Source: Leuctra nigra
Lineage: Eukaryota > Arthropoda > Insecta > Plecoptera > Leuctridae
Direction: 5' to 3'
Length of the DNA: 64,000 nucleotides
Assembly (NCBI GenBank): GCA_934045905.1
Contig: OW203763.1
Location: forward strand, 36,345,017-36,409,016
The position numbers and the translations under genes are program-made. Below the pieces are notes generated by a model. It was given only the letters and a program-made list of their open reading frames with translations. It was not told where the DNA came from and did not search any database. This document shows, in pieces, positions 22,699 to 35,008 of the stretch. Position 1 is the stretch's first letter, and every line of letters starts with the position of its first letter.

Positions 22699-22863
22699 TA
22701 AAGCCCCATTTACACGGTGCAATTTCTTGAACAACTTCTGTGACACAGAGGTTCTGCTCGTGCGCAGTATCACTTTTGAGATAATAAATGGAATCTGCAC
22801 ATGTGCCGAACTTCTGTGGCACAGAAGTTGTTCAAGAAATTGCACCGTGTAAATGGGGCTTAA
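22699..22863. mobile_element. Hairpin MITE with TAA duplication, 159 bp
   Basis: Element proper 22702-22860. The terminal inverted repeats start AGCCCCATTTACACGG and run about 42 bases perfectly (through TTGAACAACTTCTGTG), then continue with a single-base gap. A TAA trinucleotide flanks both ends (22699-22701 and 22861-22863). A 3-bp TWA duplication with GC-rich termini fits PIF/Harbinger. The near-perfect arms suggest a young copy. Confidence 0.8.
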
Positions 22864-24981
22864 CAGATTGAATGCAACAGAGTGTACAAGATGCGACGAC
22901 AAAAGCGGTGTGATGTCATTTCATATTATATTCTGGAAAACTGCACAAAAATTTTACATTTCTCATAAAAAATCGCAATAATTCCCAACAAACTTTGTTG
23001 GAATGGGTTAAAAACAAAAGAAAATGTGTTACCATACTTATTTACCAAATGTAAAATATGAGCATTTATATAAGTCACAAAGTAGAAGTGATCTATCAAG
23101 GAATACTAGCGTATGAGTTTAAATTCCAGGAGCAAGGATAAAAGGAAAATCAAACTAAAATACGATGTATAGAAACCTTTAGCCGTTTGATAATGCACTC
23201 AATGTATATTAAAGTCTGAGAAGAAAATAAATGGAAAACTGTGAATAGTTTTAAAAGAGGTATCACGCATAATCAATACAAGTTGGCAATGTTTCATATT
23301 ATAATGTATTAATAATTAACGATTATACCTATGATGGCGTTGGTAACAATTCATAAAAATTAAATTATGGACCCAAAAATTGTGTTAAATATTGTCAATT
23401 GACAGTGTGAGGCAACCCTCAAGTCTAAAATTCTCGATAAATATCACAACATTGGACGGAAACGTATAAGTAGAAAAATAATAAAAAATATAATAGAAAA
23501 CGATAAATTATTTAAAATCTCACATTATAATAACTTACACAATCCCAATGAGTAGCTAAATGGAATTTGATCGACCAGTCGGGCTTGGGTAAATACGACT
23601 TTTAAAGCATTCGATACTAATATAGTTATCATTCTAATTTCCCCAAATATATATTTTTTTTAAATCTCCAGTCCCAATCCGATTCGTAACTGAGAAAACT
23701 GATTAGCACACTTTCTCAACTGAAAACCAGTGAAACTCATTTCAAATATTTGACGAGATATTCACATCATCTGATAATCTTTTTCATGGTCATATCCTGG
23801 CCGATCAAACTGTATTTAAAAGAGATATCCCCAATTCACAACACAAATAACTTATGGGCAGACTATCAAGCTGCTAGAACACAGTAAGACTAACATTGCG
23901 CTGAAAGATGCGAGCGCGGTGGGAAAAGAACGGGGAAGGTGGCCCCCGCCCTTGCAAGTCCTGCAGGTAGGTTGTGCCATTGCCACGTCTTCATCCCTAG
24001 GGATTGGGACGCACTGCACGGGCCCCCCGCACAGGGCCTGGGCCCCAAGCCCCAACCAGTCCCATCTGCAAGGCGGAAACAACGGCACTTAGAACCACGA
24101 ATTATTTAGAAAAAAAATAGTGAAGAAAATTTTGTGGGTCATTTTCTGAAGAGTGTTATACTTCTTAGCATTGATAAACTATGAAGTGAATCTATAAAAT
24201 CATGTATCCATTACCACTACTGGAAATCAGGATCGTTATTGTATTATTTTTATTGTAATATTTTGTTCCTATTAACGTACCTATACATTTTTAAATTTAT
24301 TATCGCTACATTGCAACCTTGATTCCCACATCGTTAGTTTAAGTATATTTTTTATTACCTATATTTAATGTTAATCAAAACTGAAAGTACACCACTGTTA
24401 GTATAATACAACTTTCAGACATTTTTCAGAAATTGACCCATGTGAACAATAATATACATTTTGAGTGCAATTAATGAAACTGGTTGTGCAATAAAAAATT
24501 GTGATACAGAGAGGAAAATGTTAGCGAATATTTCTGCATCGACTGTCAAATAAAGTTCAACATTACGGCACATTGATAACGAAGTGCTTTTTACAGCGGA
24601 CTCGGGAGCGATGGGACATTTCTAGATTTCAAAAAAAAACTTTTTGTTGCATAAAATCAATTATCAAATACAGATAATTGATCACTAACTTTTTTCAATA
24701 CTTCAAACTCAAACTTCAAAATTCAGTTGATTCCTAAATTATTCGTAGAAAAAGGTAGAAATAAGACAATTTGGCAATGAATTCTGACGGCTGTACTAGA
24801 ATCGAAAATTATTGACCGGTTCAACAATTATCGATGTTAAAAATCACAATCCCTTCTACTAATACTCGTCTTGGATCAAATTAAATAACTAAAACAACGA
24901 ACAAAATATGAACAAAAACAAACAAAAATGTTAAAAAATGACCAAAAATAGTGAATCAAGCTGCAGCTCAACTAGTATGCA
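22864..24981. other. Mostly featureless; one GC-rich patch
   Basis: The only notable part is 23910-24080, which is GC-rich with GGCCCC-type strings. A minus-strand open frame of 78 codons crosses it. It includes CRTCKGGGHLPR, which superficially resembles a zinc knuckle but lacks the complete CX2CX4HX4C spacing. I do not call a gene. Confidence 0.4.
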
Positions 24982-25281
24982 GGACCCTTACCTAATAAAA
25001 TGTTTACACCACGACGGTCTTACAGTACGACCGTCGTAGTGTAAGACTGAGCTACGACCGAGCTACGACAATTCCTTAGTCCCGATTTAATATAAAAATG
25101 TCGTAGCGCAGTCCGCCAAAGCATGCTAGAGGTCTAGTCCCCCGGTAAGACGGTCGTAGCACCAGTCACGTGACATTTAAATTAATATTAAATTCGGACT
25201 AGGCTAAGACTACCGTGGACCGTCTTTTCTTGGTCTTACCGTGGTCGTAGTGTGCAAAAACACGATATTAGGTAAGGGTCC
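24982..25281. mobile_element. Harbinger-like MITE, 300 bp
   Basis: The left end GGACCCTTACCTAATA and right end TATTAGGTAAGGGTCC are perfect 16-base inverted repeats. Inward pairing continues with CTACGAC / GTCGTAG motifs, and ACGACGGTC / GACCGTCGT repeats recur through both halves. Termini of the GGNCC type fit PIF/Harbinger, but a 3-bp duplication is not visible. No coding capacity. Confidence 0.75.
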
Positions 25282-25908
25282 AGCTCACTAAGTTTCAAAC
25301 TAAAGTATTTATCTCATTTGCTACATAAAGTATACAATTATTCTTTGCATCAATGACGATTTACACCTAAATCAAAAGACCTTGTTCGGCTAACAACTGA
25401 AGTCATTCATACAGCTGTATACCTTTCTCTGAGCTATTTCCTCACAATAATTCATTCGAAACAGCTTTGTATTTATAAATTACCACATAGAAAACAGCAA
25501 GCAATTCATTACACATACAACATAAAAGAGATGTGTAAAATTAACGAGTCAAGAACTATGGTGGGAGGGCAAAAGTTGAACGCCAGTTATAAAATACGCA
25601 GTTGAAAATGAATAGTAGAAAAAGCATTGGGAGCGAAATGATTAGTCCATTATTGATTACACAGTGAAATCAAATCGAGTGCGATTGGTTTTTAGCGGGC
25701 GTCAATGGCAGGGGGTGGGGAAAGGGGACGTAATTGACGACAAAAATGAAATTGTATACAAATTTTGAAAAGTCGATTAGGTTGAAAATGACTAAACAAA
25801 TTCATTGATATCGAATTAGTGCGGTGTTTTTTTGGGGGAGAGATTGTATTTGTCAACGGGTTTAGTGAATATTCTCTTTCATGACTCGGTGTAAAAGTTT
25901 TGACTCCT
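25282..25908. other. No defined feature
   Basis: AT-rich sequence with nothing recognisable. Confidence 0.4.
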
Positions 25909-26542
25909 GCTGTTTAGAACTAGCTGGGGATCAAGAAACAAGAGTCGAACTAGAGACTTCTGTTTAGAACTAGCTGGGGATCAAGAAACAAGAGTCGAAC
26001 CAGAGACTTCTGTTTAGAACTAGCTGGGGATCAAGAAACAAGAGTTGAACCAGAGACTTCTGTTTAGAACTAGCTGGGGATCAAGAAACAAGAGTCGAAC
26101 CAGAGACTTCTGTTTAGAACTAGCTGGGGATCAAGAAACAAGAGTCGAACCAGAGACTTCTGTTTAGAACTAGCTGGGGATCAAGAAACAAGAGTCGAAC
26201 CAGAGACTTCTGTTTAGAACTAGCTGGGAATCAAGAAACAAGAGTCGAACCAGAAACTTCTGTTTAGAACTAGCTGGGGATCAAGAAACAAGAGTCGAAC
26301 CAGAGACTTCTGTTTAGAACTAGCTGGGGATCAAGAAACAAGAGTCGAACTAGAGACTTCTGTTTAGAACTAGCTGGGGATCAAGAAATAAGAGTCGAAC
26401 CAGAGACTTCTGTTTAGAACTAGCTGGGGATCAAGAAACAAGAGTCGAACTAGATACTTCTGTTTAGAACTAGCTGGGGATCAAGAAACAAGAGTCGAAC
26501 CAGAGACTTCTTTTGAGACCTAGCTGGGGATCAAGAAACAAG
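25909..26542. repeat. 50-bp minisatellite, about 12.7 copies, with B-box-like motif
   Basis: Exact 50-bp period with landmarks TTCTGTTTAGAACTAGCTGG and GGATCAAGAAACAAGAGTCG. Copies differ by only one to three bases (GTCGAACTAGA or GTCGAACCAGA); the last copy is diverged (TTTTGAGACC). On the minus strand each copy contains GGTTCGACTC, close to the pol III B-box consensus GGTTCGANTCC. 50 is not a multiple of three and no open frame spans the array. Confidence 0.95.
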
Positions 26543-26693
26543 CTGCCAATTATATTTTATGCATACTTCCCACCCAAATTACGAAGAATGGAACGCGCGT
26601 GGTTATTCAAAGTGTTTTTTTTTAGGATTTTCATTTCGCAAACTGGATTTTTTCCAAAATCAGATAAGTTATTTAAACTCAATATACTAAATA

Positions 26694-26834
26694 CTGCCAT
26701 ATACACTCTAGTGCACGACTTCTTCTGGTACGACCTCAAAGTGAAAAATACTATTATTTACTAATTATTTAAACGTATTTAATACTTTTGAGGTCGTAGC
26801 AGAGGTCGTAATGTACACTTGTGTGTGGCATCAA
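26694..26834. mobile_element. Fold-back MITE, about 140 bp
   Basis: TACGACCTCAAAGTG on the left pairs with ACTTTTGAGGTCGTA on the right, and the outer strings TGCCATATACACTC / GTGTGTGGCAT pair imperfectly. The TACGACC core recalls the 24982-25281 element, so the two may be related. Confidence 0.55.
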
Positions 26835-29007
26835 TTACTACAGTGAGTTTAAATAACGCTTACACATTGATTTTAAAAAAAACTTGAAAAAACTCTTGGA
26901 AGAACCACGCAATATGTAAAATATTTGTAGATTATTTACATAAATACGACAGAATTGTTTTAGCTATACAAACAACGAGAAAATCTTATAAACAAAATGC
27001 AGTTAGTTTCGATTGAATGAAGCAGTTTGATTGAAACTGTGCTCGACCGCGTTGCAAGTTCATGTGTCAATCTTCGCTACTCTCACCTGCACCGCTCACT
27101 CCGTCGCATGGAGTAGGATGGATGGCCAGGGATTGGGAGCTTATGCGCCCGCATGAGGGGGTGGGTTTCCTGATAACCACTCAAGATGAGACTATTACCC
27201 CCCTCCCAACCCCCGGCTGATACCAGCCAAGAAGACTCCACCAAGATTGCCTTCATCATAGCATGCAGAATGACATGGCTTTTACGGGGTGTTTAAATAG
27301 ATTGAATGAGCTTATGCAAGTCCAAGTAAGACATTATTTATCCTTTTTTTCGAAATTTTATGATCTTCCTGGATAATGTTATGTATGTATGTAAGGAGTA
27401 TGTCTATTCAAACGTTTTCATTTGTTTGTATTTTATGATAGAGTGCTGTTTTATGAAGTATGAAATTTTTCTGTAAGTGCTACTTATAATGACTAATAAT
27501 ATTTTTTACCAAGTTTAATAGTAATGTAACGTGCATATGCTACTCCTATGTTTAATAAAACTTGAAATATGGCTGTTAAGTGAGCAAAACAAATACAATA
27601 TAAACTAAGAATAATATAGAAACGAAGAGGCCTTTAGTACACATTGAACAACCTAGTGCCGAGATTATTTATGTATTTTTAATTATATTCTTTTTTCTTT
27701 TATAAACATACCTCTTCAGCTTTTATAACATAATATCATTTCAAATGTATTCGTTACAAAAACTCAAAACAGATATTGATGGCAAGCATTATCATATCTT
27801 ATTCACTTCCGTATATGTATCATAAATATAAATCATTCGCAAGTGGAAAACAATAAGAACTGATCAAATGAAGTAGCATGAAAACTCTCCACACTCTCCA
27901 AGTCTCCATAAGTTGTCGGAATTAAAAGTTTAAAACTAACGTGAAAATTTACAACGACATGCAAATCAAAATGTACGCATGTGATTCACTAAAAGCCGTA
28001 AGGGTTCAATTATGTATAAATTGGAAATTGAGTAAGTTAGACTTGACAAGTTGACAGTAATACCAGAGGCATGTCCGAATTTGTAGAATGAGACTGCAAA
28101 CTTAATCGCAATTTTGCTAGACAAGAAAATTGTCATACTAATAACAACTTACAATTACCAGAGTATGGAAAGCTAAACATTTTCCGTGAAATATCAGGGC
28201 TTGCTGTCCGAAGGGCGCAGAGGCCACTTGATAAAATTTCTCATAATTTCAGAGCCCCAAAAACTTTCACCCCGGTTCACCATGTTCTTTGCAGTTTACT
28301 TGACTTGTCCACATCTCCAGCAAATGCCATCAAGATGGGATGCAACTCAAAAAGCATGAAATGAAAACTGCAATTTCGAACTAAGTGGACAATATTGAAG
28401 TTCAAGTAATCCAATCGCGCTGATTTCAAAGAATGTACACAGAATATTATAGTGTGTGTACTAAAACAGACTCTGCACAATACAAATAAAGAATAATTTC
28501 GCACGCTCAGCAAAAAAAGCACTTTATTCCTTTAAAAAAATCATGTCACTAAACCTGAAGAAGTTTAGTACAACCAAACAAAATATTGTAATTTTTTGAC
28601 ACAATAATCAATTATTAGTCATAAGGATGTTAATTGTTTTAAGAGTATGTTGCCCCCCCCCCTCCAGACACTGTAAGATGCGACTTGACGACCACGCGAC
28701 CGTGAGACCCCGAGTGACAAGCGACCTAGAGTGACAAGCGACCACGGGTGACCGACTCCTCCAGTCTCCCGTCTACACTGACAGGAGGCGACACCACTGA
28801 CAAATCTATTGTCAGTGAGCTCCGATCTTCAATCTTTCGTCAGGGATCATGATAGAAGTCCCCGGATTAGAGTGAAGATTTATACATTTCAAAATGTAAA
28901 AGAAACTCCGTTCATTGAGTAAAAATCGCAAATAAAGTTACTAAACATTTCAGAAGTTACTATCCAGAAGAACTAAAGTCACAGGTATTACGTAACCGCA
29001 AGAATAT
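26835..29007. other. No defined feature (2.2 kb)
   Basis: AT-rich. A GC-richer part lies at 27040-27240, a C10 run at 28653-28662, and a short GAGTGACAAGCGACC duplication near 28710-28745. No gene recognised. Confidence 0.4.
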
Positions 29008-29280
29008 CTTTAAATAATGGGTTTAACATCGCACTGATCTACAACTGCAAATGGCGACGGATGACTGATTATGATATGATAGGGAGACGATGATGAAGAA
29101 AGGGGAAGGATTTCACGTGGAGAGGAGGCGATCGTGGCCTATTACTGAGGAACCCTCCCATCATGTGCCTATCGACCGTGGGAAGCCAGGAAAATACTCA
29201 GTCTGGAAGGACGACGCGGGAATCGAATCGGCGACTCCAAGCTGCGACATGGATTTGTCTGAGCCAACTTGCTCCATTCT
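29008..29280 (-). repeat. tRNA-derived SINE, minus strand, near full length
   Basis: Read on the minus strand: head with GGAGCAAGTTGGCTCAGAC (A box), diverged B box CGATTCGATTCCCG, body CCTTCCAGACTGAG, then GGTTCCTCAGTAATAGGCC and CACGATCG, and 3' end CCGTCGCCATTTGCAG with CAGTGCGATGTTAAA. Same order and spacing as the 8.1-kb copy, about 270 bp. Confidence 0.7.
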
Positions 29281-29488
29281 AAGAGCATATCTCCAGCTAA
29301 GATAAAATTAATGAAAACTCTAAAGACCTAAAAGAGGTAATGAACGAGTACAATCATCGTAATATATCAAGATGACCATTACCGCGATTAAGCTAAAAGG
29401 TCGAATTTATAATACTAAGATAGTAGGAAATCACCCCTAGAACGTAATTCCGATAAGGGTGAAATATCTATCAGGACATATTGCATTG

Positions 29489-29642
29489 CTGCATCTCGGA
29501 GGTAGAAGGCACGATGTCCATTGTCTCAATTTATTACACATTTTTGGAATCATGGAATCAAGCTCTGTCAACTGCCACTTGACTGTGAAATATATTTCGA
29601 ATCATTACCATTGACATCGGGCCTTCTACTTCCGAGGTCCAG
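29489..29642. mobile_element. MITE family copy 3 (GAGGTAGAAGGCC termini)
   Basis: The first 35 bases (starting CTGCATCTCGGAGGTAGAAG) match the complement of the last 35 at about 28 positions. The same termini occur at 10.56 and 19.08 kb, but the interior is shorter and different. ATTG flanks both ends (29485-29488, 29643-29646), possibly a 4-bp duplication. Confidence 0.6.
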
Positions 29643-29646
29643 ATTG

Positions 29647-32580
29647 TCTGGTGCAGAGGAGACTGCGTATGCGATACGTTTGTCTCATGTGTGCTGAGCA
29701 CTGAAGCAGAGAGAAGCCTGTATCGCATGACAAGAGTCTGGAGATGATTGGAACAGTAACGTGGGGAGACAGAGCGGAGCTGCAGTGACAAATCTGTTGT
29801 GATAACTAGTGGACATGCGAGGACCAGATGACACGGAGAACAATCGGCTTTTTCGTTCTTCGGGGACACACGAGTTGAGATGCGAGCCACTCACGATAAC
29901 AGAAGTGTTATCGCGCTCGAACAAAACGCAACAGATTATCTCAAGACAAAATCAACCATTTTTGGTGGAAATACGTTTGGAAATCAAGCTTTTGTAATCT
30001 AGATATTGAAGATGACGTGCATTTCTAAAATTATTAGTTTTTCACTACAGGTCAGTGTATTTTCAAGATCAATGAAACAAGAGGACTATATTCTTCATAA
30101 TTACAGTTACAATTTTAAATTTATATTATTTTTATGATTATAATGATAGGTAATGTTGATACAGATTTCTGGTTCTGTTCCCGCCTTATAGACAACTGCA
30201 GTTGCATTCAATATTGACAACGACTACAGTTGTTTTATTATAATCTTCTGTCATGATAATCAATTGATATTCGATTAATAATCAATTGATTATTCTTCGC
30301 GCTCTTCACCTGTCATCTCTTGTCCAGTATACGTCACTCCTCCAGAAAACTCTCGTCTCTGATATTCCTTGATTGATGACGATAAATTATCATCAAGATT
30401 AGCAATTAGCGACGTTCCTCATCCATTCGTACATGGCATTACGTCGAAGAACAAAAAGACTCGACTCAAAGAATTAGATCTCTTCGATCATCACAAAAGC
30501 GTTGATTGAAAATAAAAAAGGCAATTAAACCATTACAAAGATGCAGAAATTAATTGAGATAGTTTTAAAAATATGAAAACACAAAACTCACATGATCCAA
30601 ACCCAAACAACTCATTCCAATCTACGTAGATGTGCAATGATGTTCTTAATTGAAACGGTCGTTTTCTATTTGGTTCGCGAAACGGTACTTATGTATTGAG
30701 TACGTCTCCGATAAGACAATGTACCATCGCAGTGGAGAGCAAATAACACATTAAGATTGCCCCCGCTAGTTGTTAAATGCTAATGTGTTAATAAGTTCCT
30801 ACTAACAATGTTTTTATAGAACTCATTCTACAATTATTATCTGTGCGTTGCAACAAGACTTTTTCCACTCGGCTATTCAGGAATGTTTATGTCTCGAAAT
30901 GCCCTATCAGTGCCACTGCTCCAAGCCGTTAACTGTACCCAATCCCTTTTCTTATTTCCTTTCGTGTATAGTATATTTAACGTTTTCTATCTGTTTTTCC
31001 AACCCCCTCTCCTCCTACCCTTCATCGCATCATGCTACCGTATACTTTGTCGCCGGCATTTTTCCTCTCTCTTCCTTTCGTCTTCCTTTTCTCCCCTTCT
31101 TTTATGGTCAAATCTCTCTTAGATCGTGATGAAATTAAATGCCGAGTTTTAATGTTCATTGGGTGGAAAAAAGTTCATATCGTCCCCGAAAAGAAGGGAA
31201 TTTAATTAAGTAAAATTACGTTGCTTGTAGTTTAATTATGTTACTTTCTGATAGAAGAGGGGCTTCCAACGGAGTACCTCCGTATTGCCATGCACACTTC
31301 AGCAATAACATGCTATGCACTCTGGAGCTTCCCCTCTCAGAAAGACTCCCCCTCCCCCCTCAGCGTCAAACGTTACATTCAAAATGTATTACACTTTTTT
31401 GTCAATCCAAGCATATCATAAAAGAGGAGTCAACTATTTAAAAAAAAAGCTAATATGAATAAGCGCTACGCCCGCTGCTGATTTCGAAGATAATATCAAG
31501 ATGGAATTAAAAAAATGACAGCAATAAATCCATCAAACGGCGGGGCTAAAAGAGAGACGCATTGATGGATCGTCATAGCTTTGGTACCTATAATATGAAA
31601 AATGTGCAAAACTGTTCCGATTCGTACGGCTTTCTAATGCGCGTTTTTCCGATACGCGAGAGCGGCATTTTGTCGGTTTTCCAGAGCTGTCAGATGACAT
31701 TCACAACTTGACAAGTGGCTCTTGTATTTTGTAATAAACATAAGCGAAATGGCATTCACAATTTGACATGCATTCTTATCTTCCGACCGCGATGATGACT
31801 TATGCATGAGGTTACATGAGGAGGTTGTCAAACAATACCGCAGGTAGTAAATAATTACAAGAACTTCGTCGTGGAAAAACTCAACTACGTCTCATTGTTA
31901 TGGCGCTCGCGATCAACGAGAAAATTACCACTCCAAGTAGACAAATCTCGCCGAAGACGTGAAAAACGGTCTGTGGAGTCTAAACGTCTGTAATCGGGAA
32001 TAAGTTGCAGTTTGTGTAGCTGGGCATGTACTTAGCACCCCCGGCACTGGTGCACCCTCCGCTATGATAGACAGAGGGCTAGGGCTACTCATGCATGCAC
32101 TCACACGGCTAACAAGGCCAATCGAACTTGCAGGGAACTCACATGGATTAGATTCAGGATCAGCAAGTGAACTCAGGATCACGTTATCAGATATTGTACA
32201 TCACTTCATGCATCGGCTTCAATAATACAAAATAAAAAATACTCAATTTCATATAAAAAATATTGTCTATTTTTACTTTGAATCGCATTTTATTTTCATG
32301 AATTTATAGTAAATTGGGAAGGCGGGTTCACGTCCGTAATGTTGAGAATGACAGTAATGAAGACATTGAATGGATGATGATAAGGATGCTTGGTTCGGTT
32401 GCATGCTCGGAGTCTGAGGTGAAACTGCCAAGTACTGATCCGAGCAATTTACTGTGATTATAAACATTGGAGTTAATCTTTCGGTAACGAAGTTATTCAC
32501 AGAATATAGAAGAATGCGATCGAACCAAAATCGGCCTCAATTTAAAAAAAACAATGAGAACACCGATAATGAGTCAGGAT
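29647..32580. other. No defined feature (2.9 kb)
   Basis: AT-rich. Open frames of up to 110 codons at 29558-29997 and 93 codons at 30848-31129 occur; the latter is a Phe/Leu/Ser-rich translation of a pyrimidine-rich stretch. No domain, no conserved motif. An AT palindrome around ATCAATTGAT occurs near 30258. Confidence 0.4.
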
Positions 32581-32638
32581 CAAGGAGGTTTAAATATACC
32601 TATAGTTATAGATTGAAATATATAAACCTCCTTGGTCA
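32581..32638. other. Short inverted repeat (hairpin)
   Basis: CAAGGAGGTTTA near 32581 pairs perfectly with TAAACCTCCTTG ending near 32635, around an AT-rich loop. Possible small fold-back remnant; no transcription evidence. Confidence 0.5.
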
Positions 32639-32673
32639 GTATGCAGTGAAGGGATGCACGTTGTGAAAAATAT

Positions 32674-32735
32674 CCTGCCGTGGGGCTCGAACCGAGACCG
32701 CTCACTTGGTTGCCGCCGTCGTTTAGAAACTTAAA
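32674..32735 (-). repeat. tRNA-like fragment, minus strand
   Basis: The minus strand reads GGTCTCGGTTCGAGCCCCAC, a clean B box, preceded by CGGCAACCAAGTGAGC as a poor A-box region. SINE head or tRNA pseudogene. A second B-box-like string, CTGGTTCGAGCCCAG, lies on the plus strand near 32834. Confidence 0.45.
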
Positions 32736-32872
32736 GTGTACCATAATTTAAAATCGAAATATCTTTACCATAATAACGACACGATAACTGTAACCCGATT
32801 GTGAAAATAAGAGCCACGTTGATAAACGAGTTCCTGGTTCGAGCCCAGTTTGTCCAGATAGTTCACACATTG

Positions 32873-33099
32873 TACACTCCTGGACACTGAAATTGGCCCG
32901 CGGTCAATGTTCAAGTGGCACTACGGCTAGTACCTATTTAACATTTATTTTAATGTAATTTTTTGGCACAAAGACCGGATGGCTAGTGTGAGTTTAGGCC
33001 CGAAAAATTACTTTAAATAAATAAATAAATACATAAATACTAGCCGTAAAGTGCCACTTGAAGATTGACCGCGGGCCAATTTCAGTGTCCAGGAGTGTA
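32873..33099. mobile_element. Tc1/mariner-like MITE with TA duplication, 223 bp
   Basis: Element proper 32875-33097. The terminal inverted repeats begin CACTCCTGGACACTGAAATT and extend about 60 bases with only one or two differences (GTTCAAG against CTTCAAG, and a TA insertion). The dinucleotide TA flanks both ends at 32873-32874 and 33098-33099. This fits the TA target preference of Tc1/mariner. The loop is AT-rich with (AAAT)n and has no coding capacity. Confidence 0.85.
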
Positions 33100-34048
33100 C
33101 ATCTTCAGAAAACGCAGTGACTTCTCGTCAACTATTTGTATTTGTATACGAGGCTCCCTCATCAACACATTATTCGCACAATCTACGTCAACAACCCCAC
33201 AAGAATCAAGCAATCTCCTCGCCTATACCCCGTTGATTGTATTTTCAAAGATCAACGAAGAAACTTTCGTAAAAAAAATAAAACAAACGAAGTCATCTCA
33301 GCAATTCAGCTCTGACAATAAAGCGAAGTATCACCAAATCCTAACACCCGTGTAGTACCGGACAATTTACCATCTTCATCTCTTGTTCCCGCGGAAAGTG
33401 GGCAATAAATTACACCCATGTAGCGATGGTAAACATAAGCTTCAAGGGGGTGAGGCCTCCCCCGAACTTAGCGCGAAGATTGTCGGCATTTGATGTCGCC
33501 GGAGACGCGTAATGCTGCCAACAACAATGTCGAAGAGGGTGGAAACAAAGGACCGGGGAGAAGAGAAAACTCAACCAAGACATGACCTACAGAAAATTGG
33601 ATCGACTCGCCAAATACCTTATTTCTCCCCAAGACGATTTTACTCAAGTAATAGTGCGTTTAAAAGAAGGAAGATTCTGTATCCAAACTCTAAATTTTTA
33701 TGAATTTGTATAATGTATGAACTCTATAATATAATAATGTATCGTATATTATATAACTTCAGAAATAACGATTCTGTTAAAATCCGATTTGGTGCAAATA
33801 AATCCATATGGCCATGAATCAGATTCCAGCAAAATCGAGAATTTTAAAACTATAGAATTGGGCTCCCAGGTCTATAAAAACAAACTCTTGGAATTAACTG
33901 CTGAGCATTCTCTCTTACTTATGGTAATAATCGCACTTGTGTTCCCTCAAGTTGGAAGGCGGATGAATATTTTGTAATGAAAGAAAGCTAATATTTATTA
34001 CATTTTCTTTTGGCAAGATATGAGTGGGAGATCCATAAGATCGTCAGC
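33100..34048. other. No defined feature
   Basis: AT-rich; short open frames only. Confidence 0.4.
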
Positions 34049-35008
34049 GCATTGGCACCCGTGACGTAGTTGTGGGCCGGCAGGACGAATAAATACCACA
34101 TTATATCGCAAACTACGAGAGCCTCAGCTAGCAAGCAAATGGAATTGCTGTCTTGGTCGAGTCTCATCACTGATCTATTATCACGCATTGGCACTCGTGA
34201 CGTAGTTGTGGGCCGGCAGGACGAATAAATACCACATTATATCGCAAACTACGAGAGCCTCAGCTAGCAAGCAAATGGAATTGCTGTCTTGGTCGAGTCT
34301 CATCACTTATCTATTATCACGCATTGGCACCCGTGACGTAGTTGTGGGCCGGCAGGACGAATAAATACCACATTATATCGCAAACTACGAGAGCCTCAGC
34401 TAGCAAGCAAATGGAATTGCTGTCTTGGTCGAGTCTCATCACTTATCTATTATCACGCATTGGCACCCGTGACGTAGTTGTGGGCCGGCAGGACGAATAA
34501 ATACCACATTATATCGCAAACTACGAGAGCCTCAGCTAGCAAGCAAATGGAATTGCTGTCTTGGTCGAGTCTCATCACTTATCTATTATCACGCATTGGC
34601 ACCCGTGACGTAGTTGTGGGCCGGCAGGACGAATAAATACCACATTATATCGCAAACTACGAGAGCCTCAGCTAGCAAGCAAATGGAATTGCTGTCTTGG
34701 TCGAGTCTCATCACTTATCTATTATCACGCATTGGCACCCGTGACGTAGTTGTGGGCCGGCAGGACGAATAAATACCACATTATATCGCAAACTACGAGA
34801 GCCTCAGCTAGCAAGCAAATGGAATTGCTGTCTTGGTCGAGTCTCATGATCACTGATCTATTATCACGCATTGGCACCCGTGACGTAGTTGTGGGCCGGC
34901 AGGACGAATAAATACCACATTATATCGCAAACTACGAGAGCCTCAGCTAGCAAGCAAATGGAATTGCTGTCTTGGTCGAGTCTCATGATCACTGATCTTT
35001 TATCACGA
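34049..35008. repeat. 136-bp tandem array, 7 copies, nearly identical
   Basis: Copies start at 34049, 34185, 34321, 34457, 34593, 34729 and 34868 with GCATTGGCAC. The spacing is 136 bp except the sixth (139 bp, with an extra TGA giving ATGATCACTGATC). Differences are only a few bases in total (CACCCG or CACTCG, TTATC or TGATC). The very high identity implies recent amplification or ongoing homogenisation. 136 is not a multiple of three, so protein coding is unlikely. Confidence 0.97.

Noticed and set aside
23852..24088. Retroviral-type zinc knuckle in a minus-strand frame
   Set aside because: CRTCKGGGHLPR lacks the final Cys at the needed spacing, and there is no gag, protease or reverse transcriptase sequence nearby.
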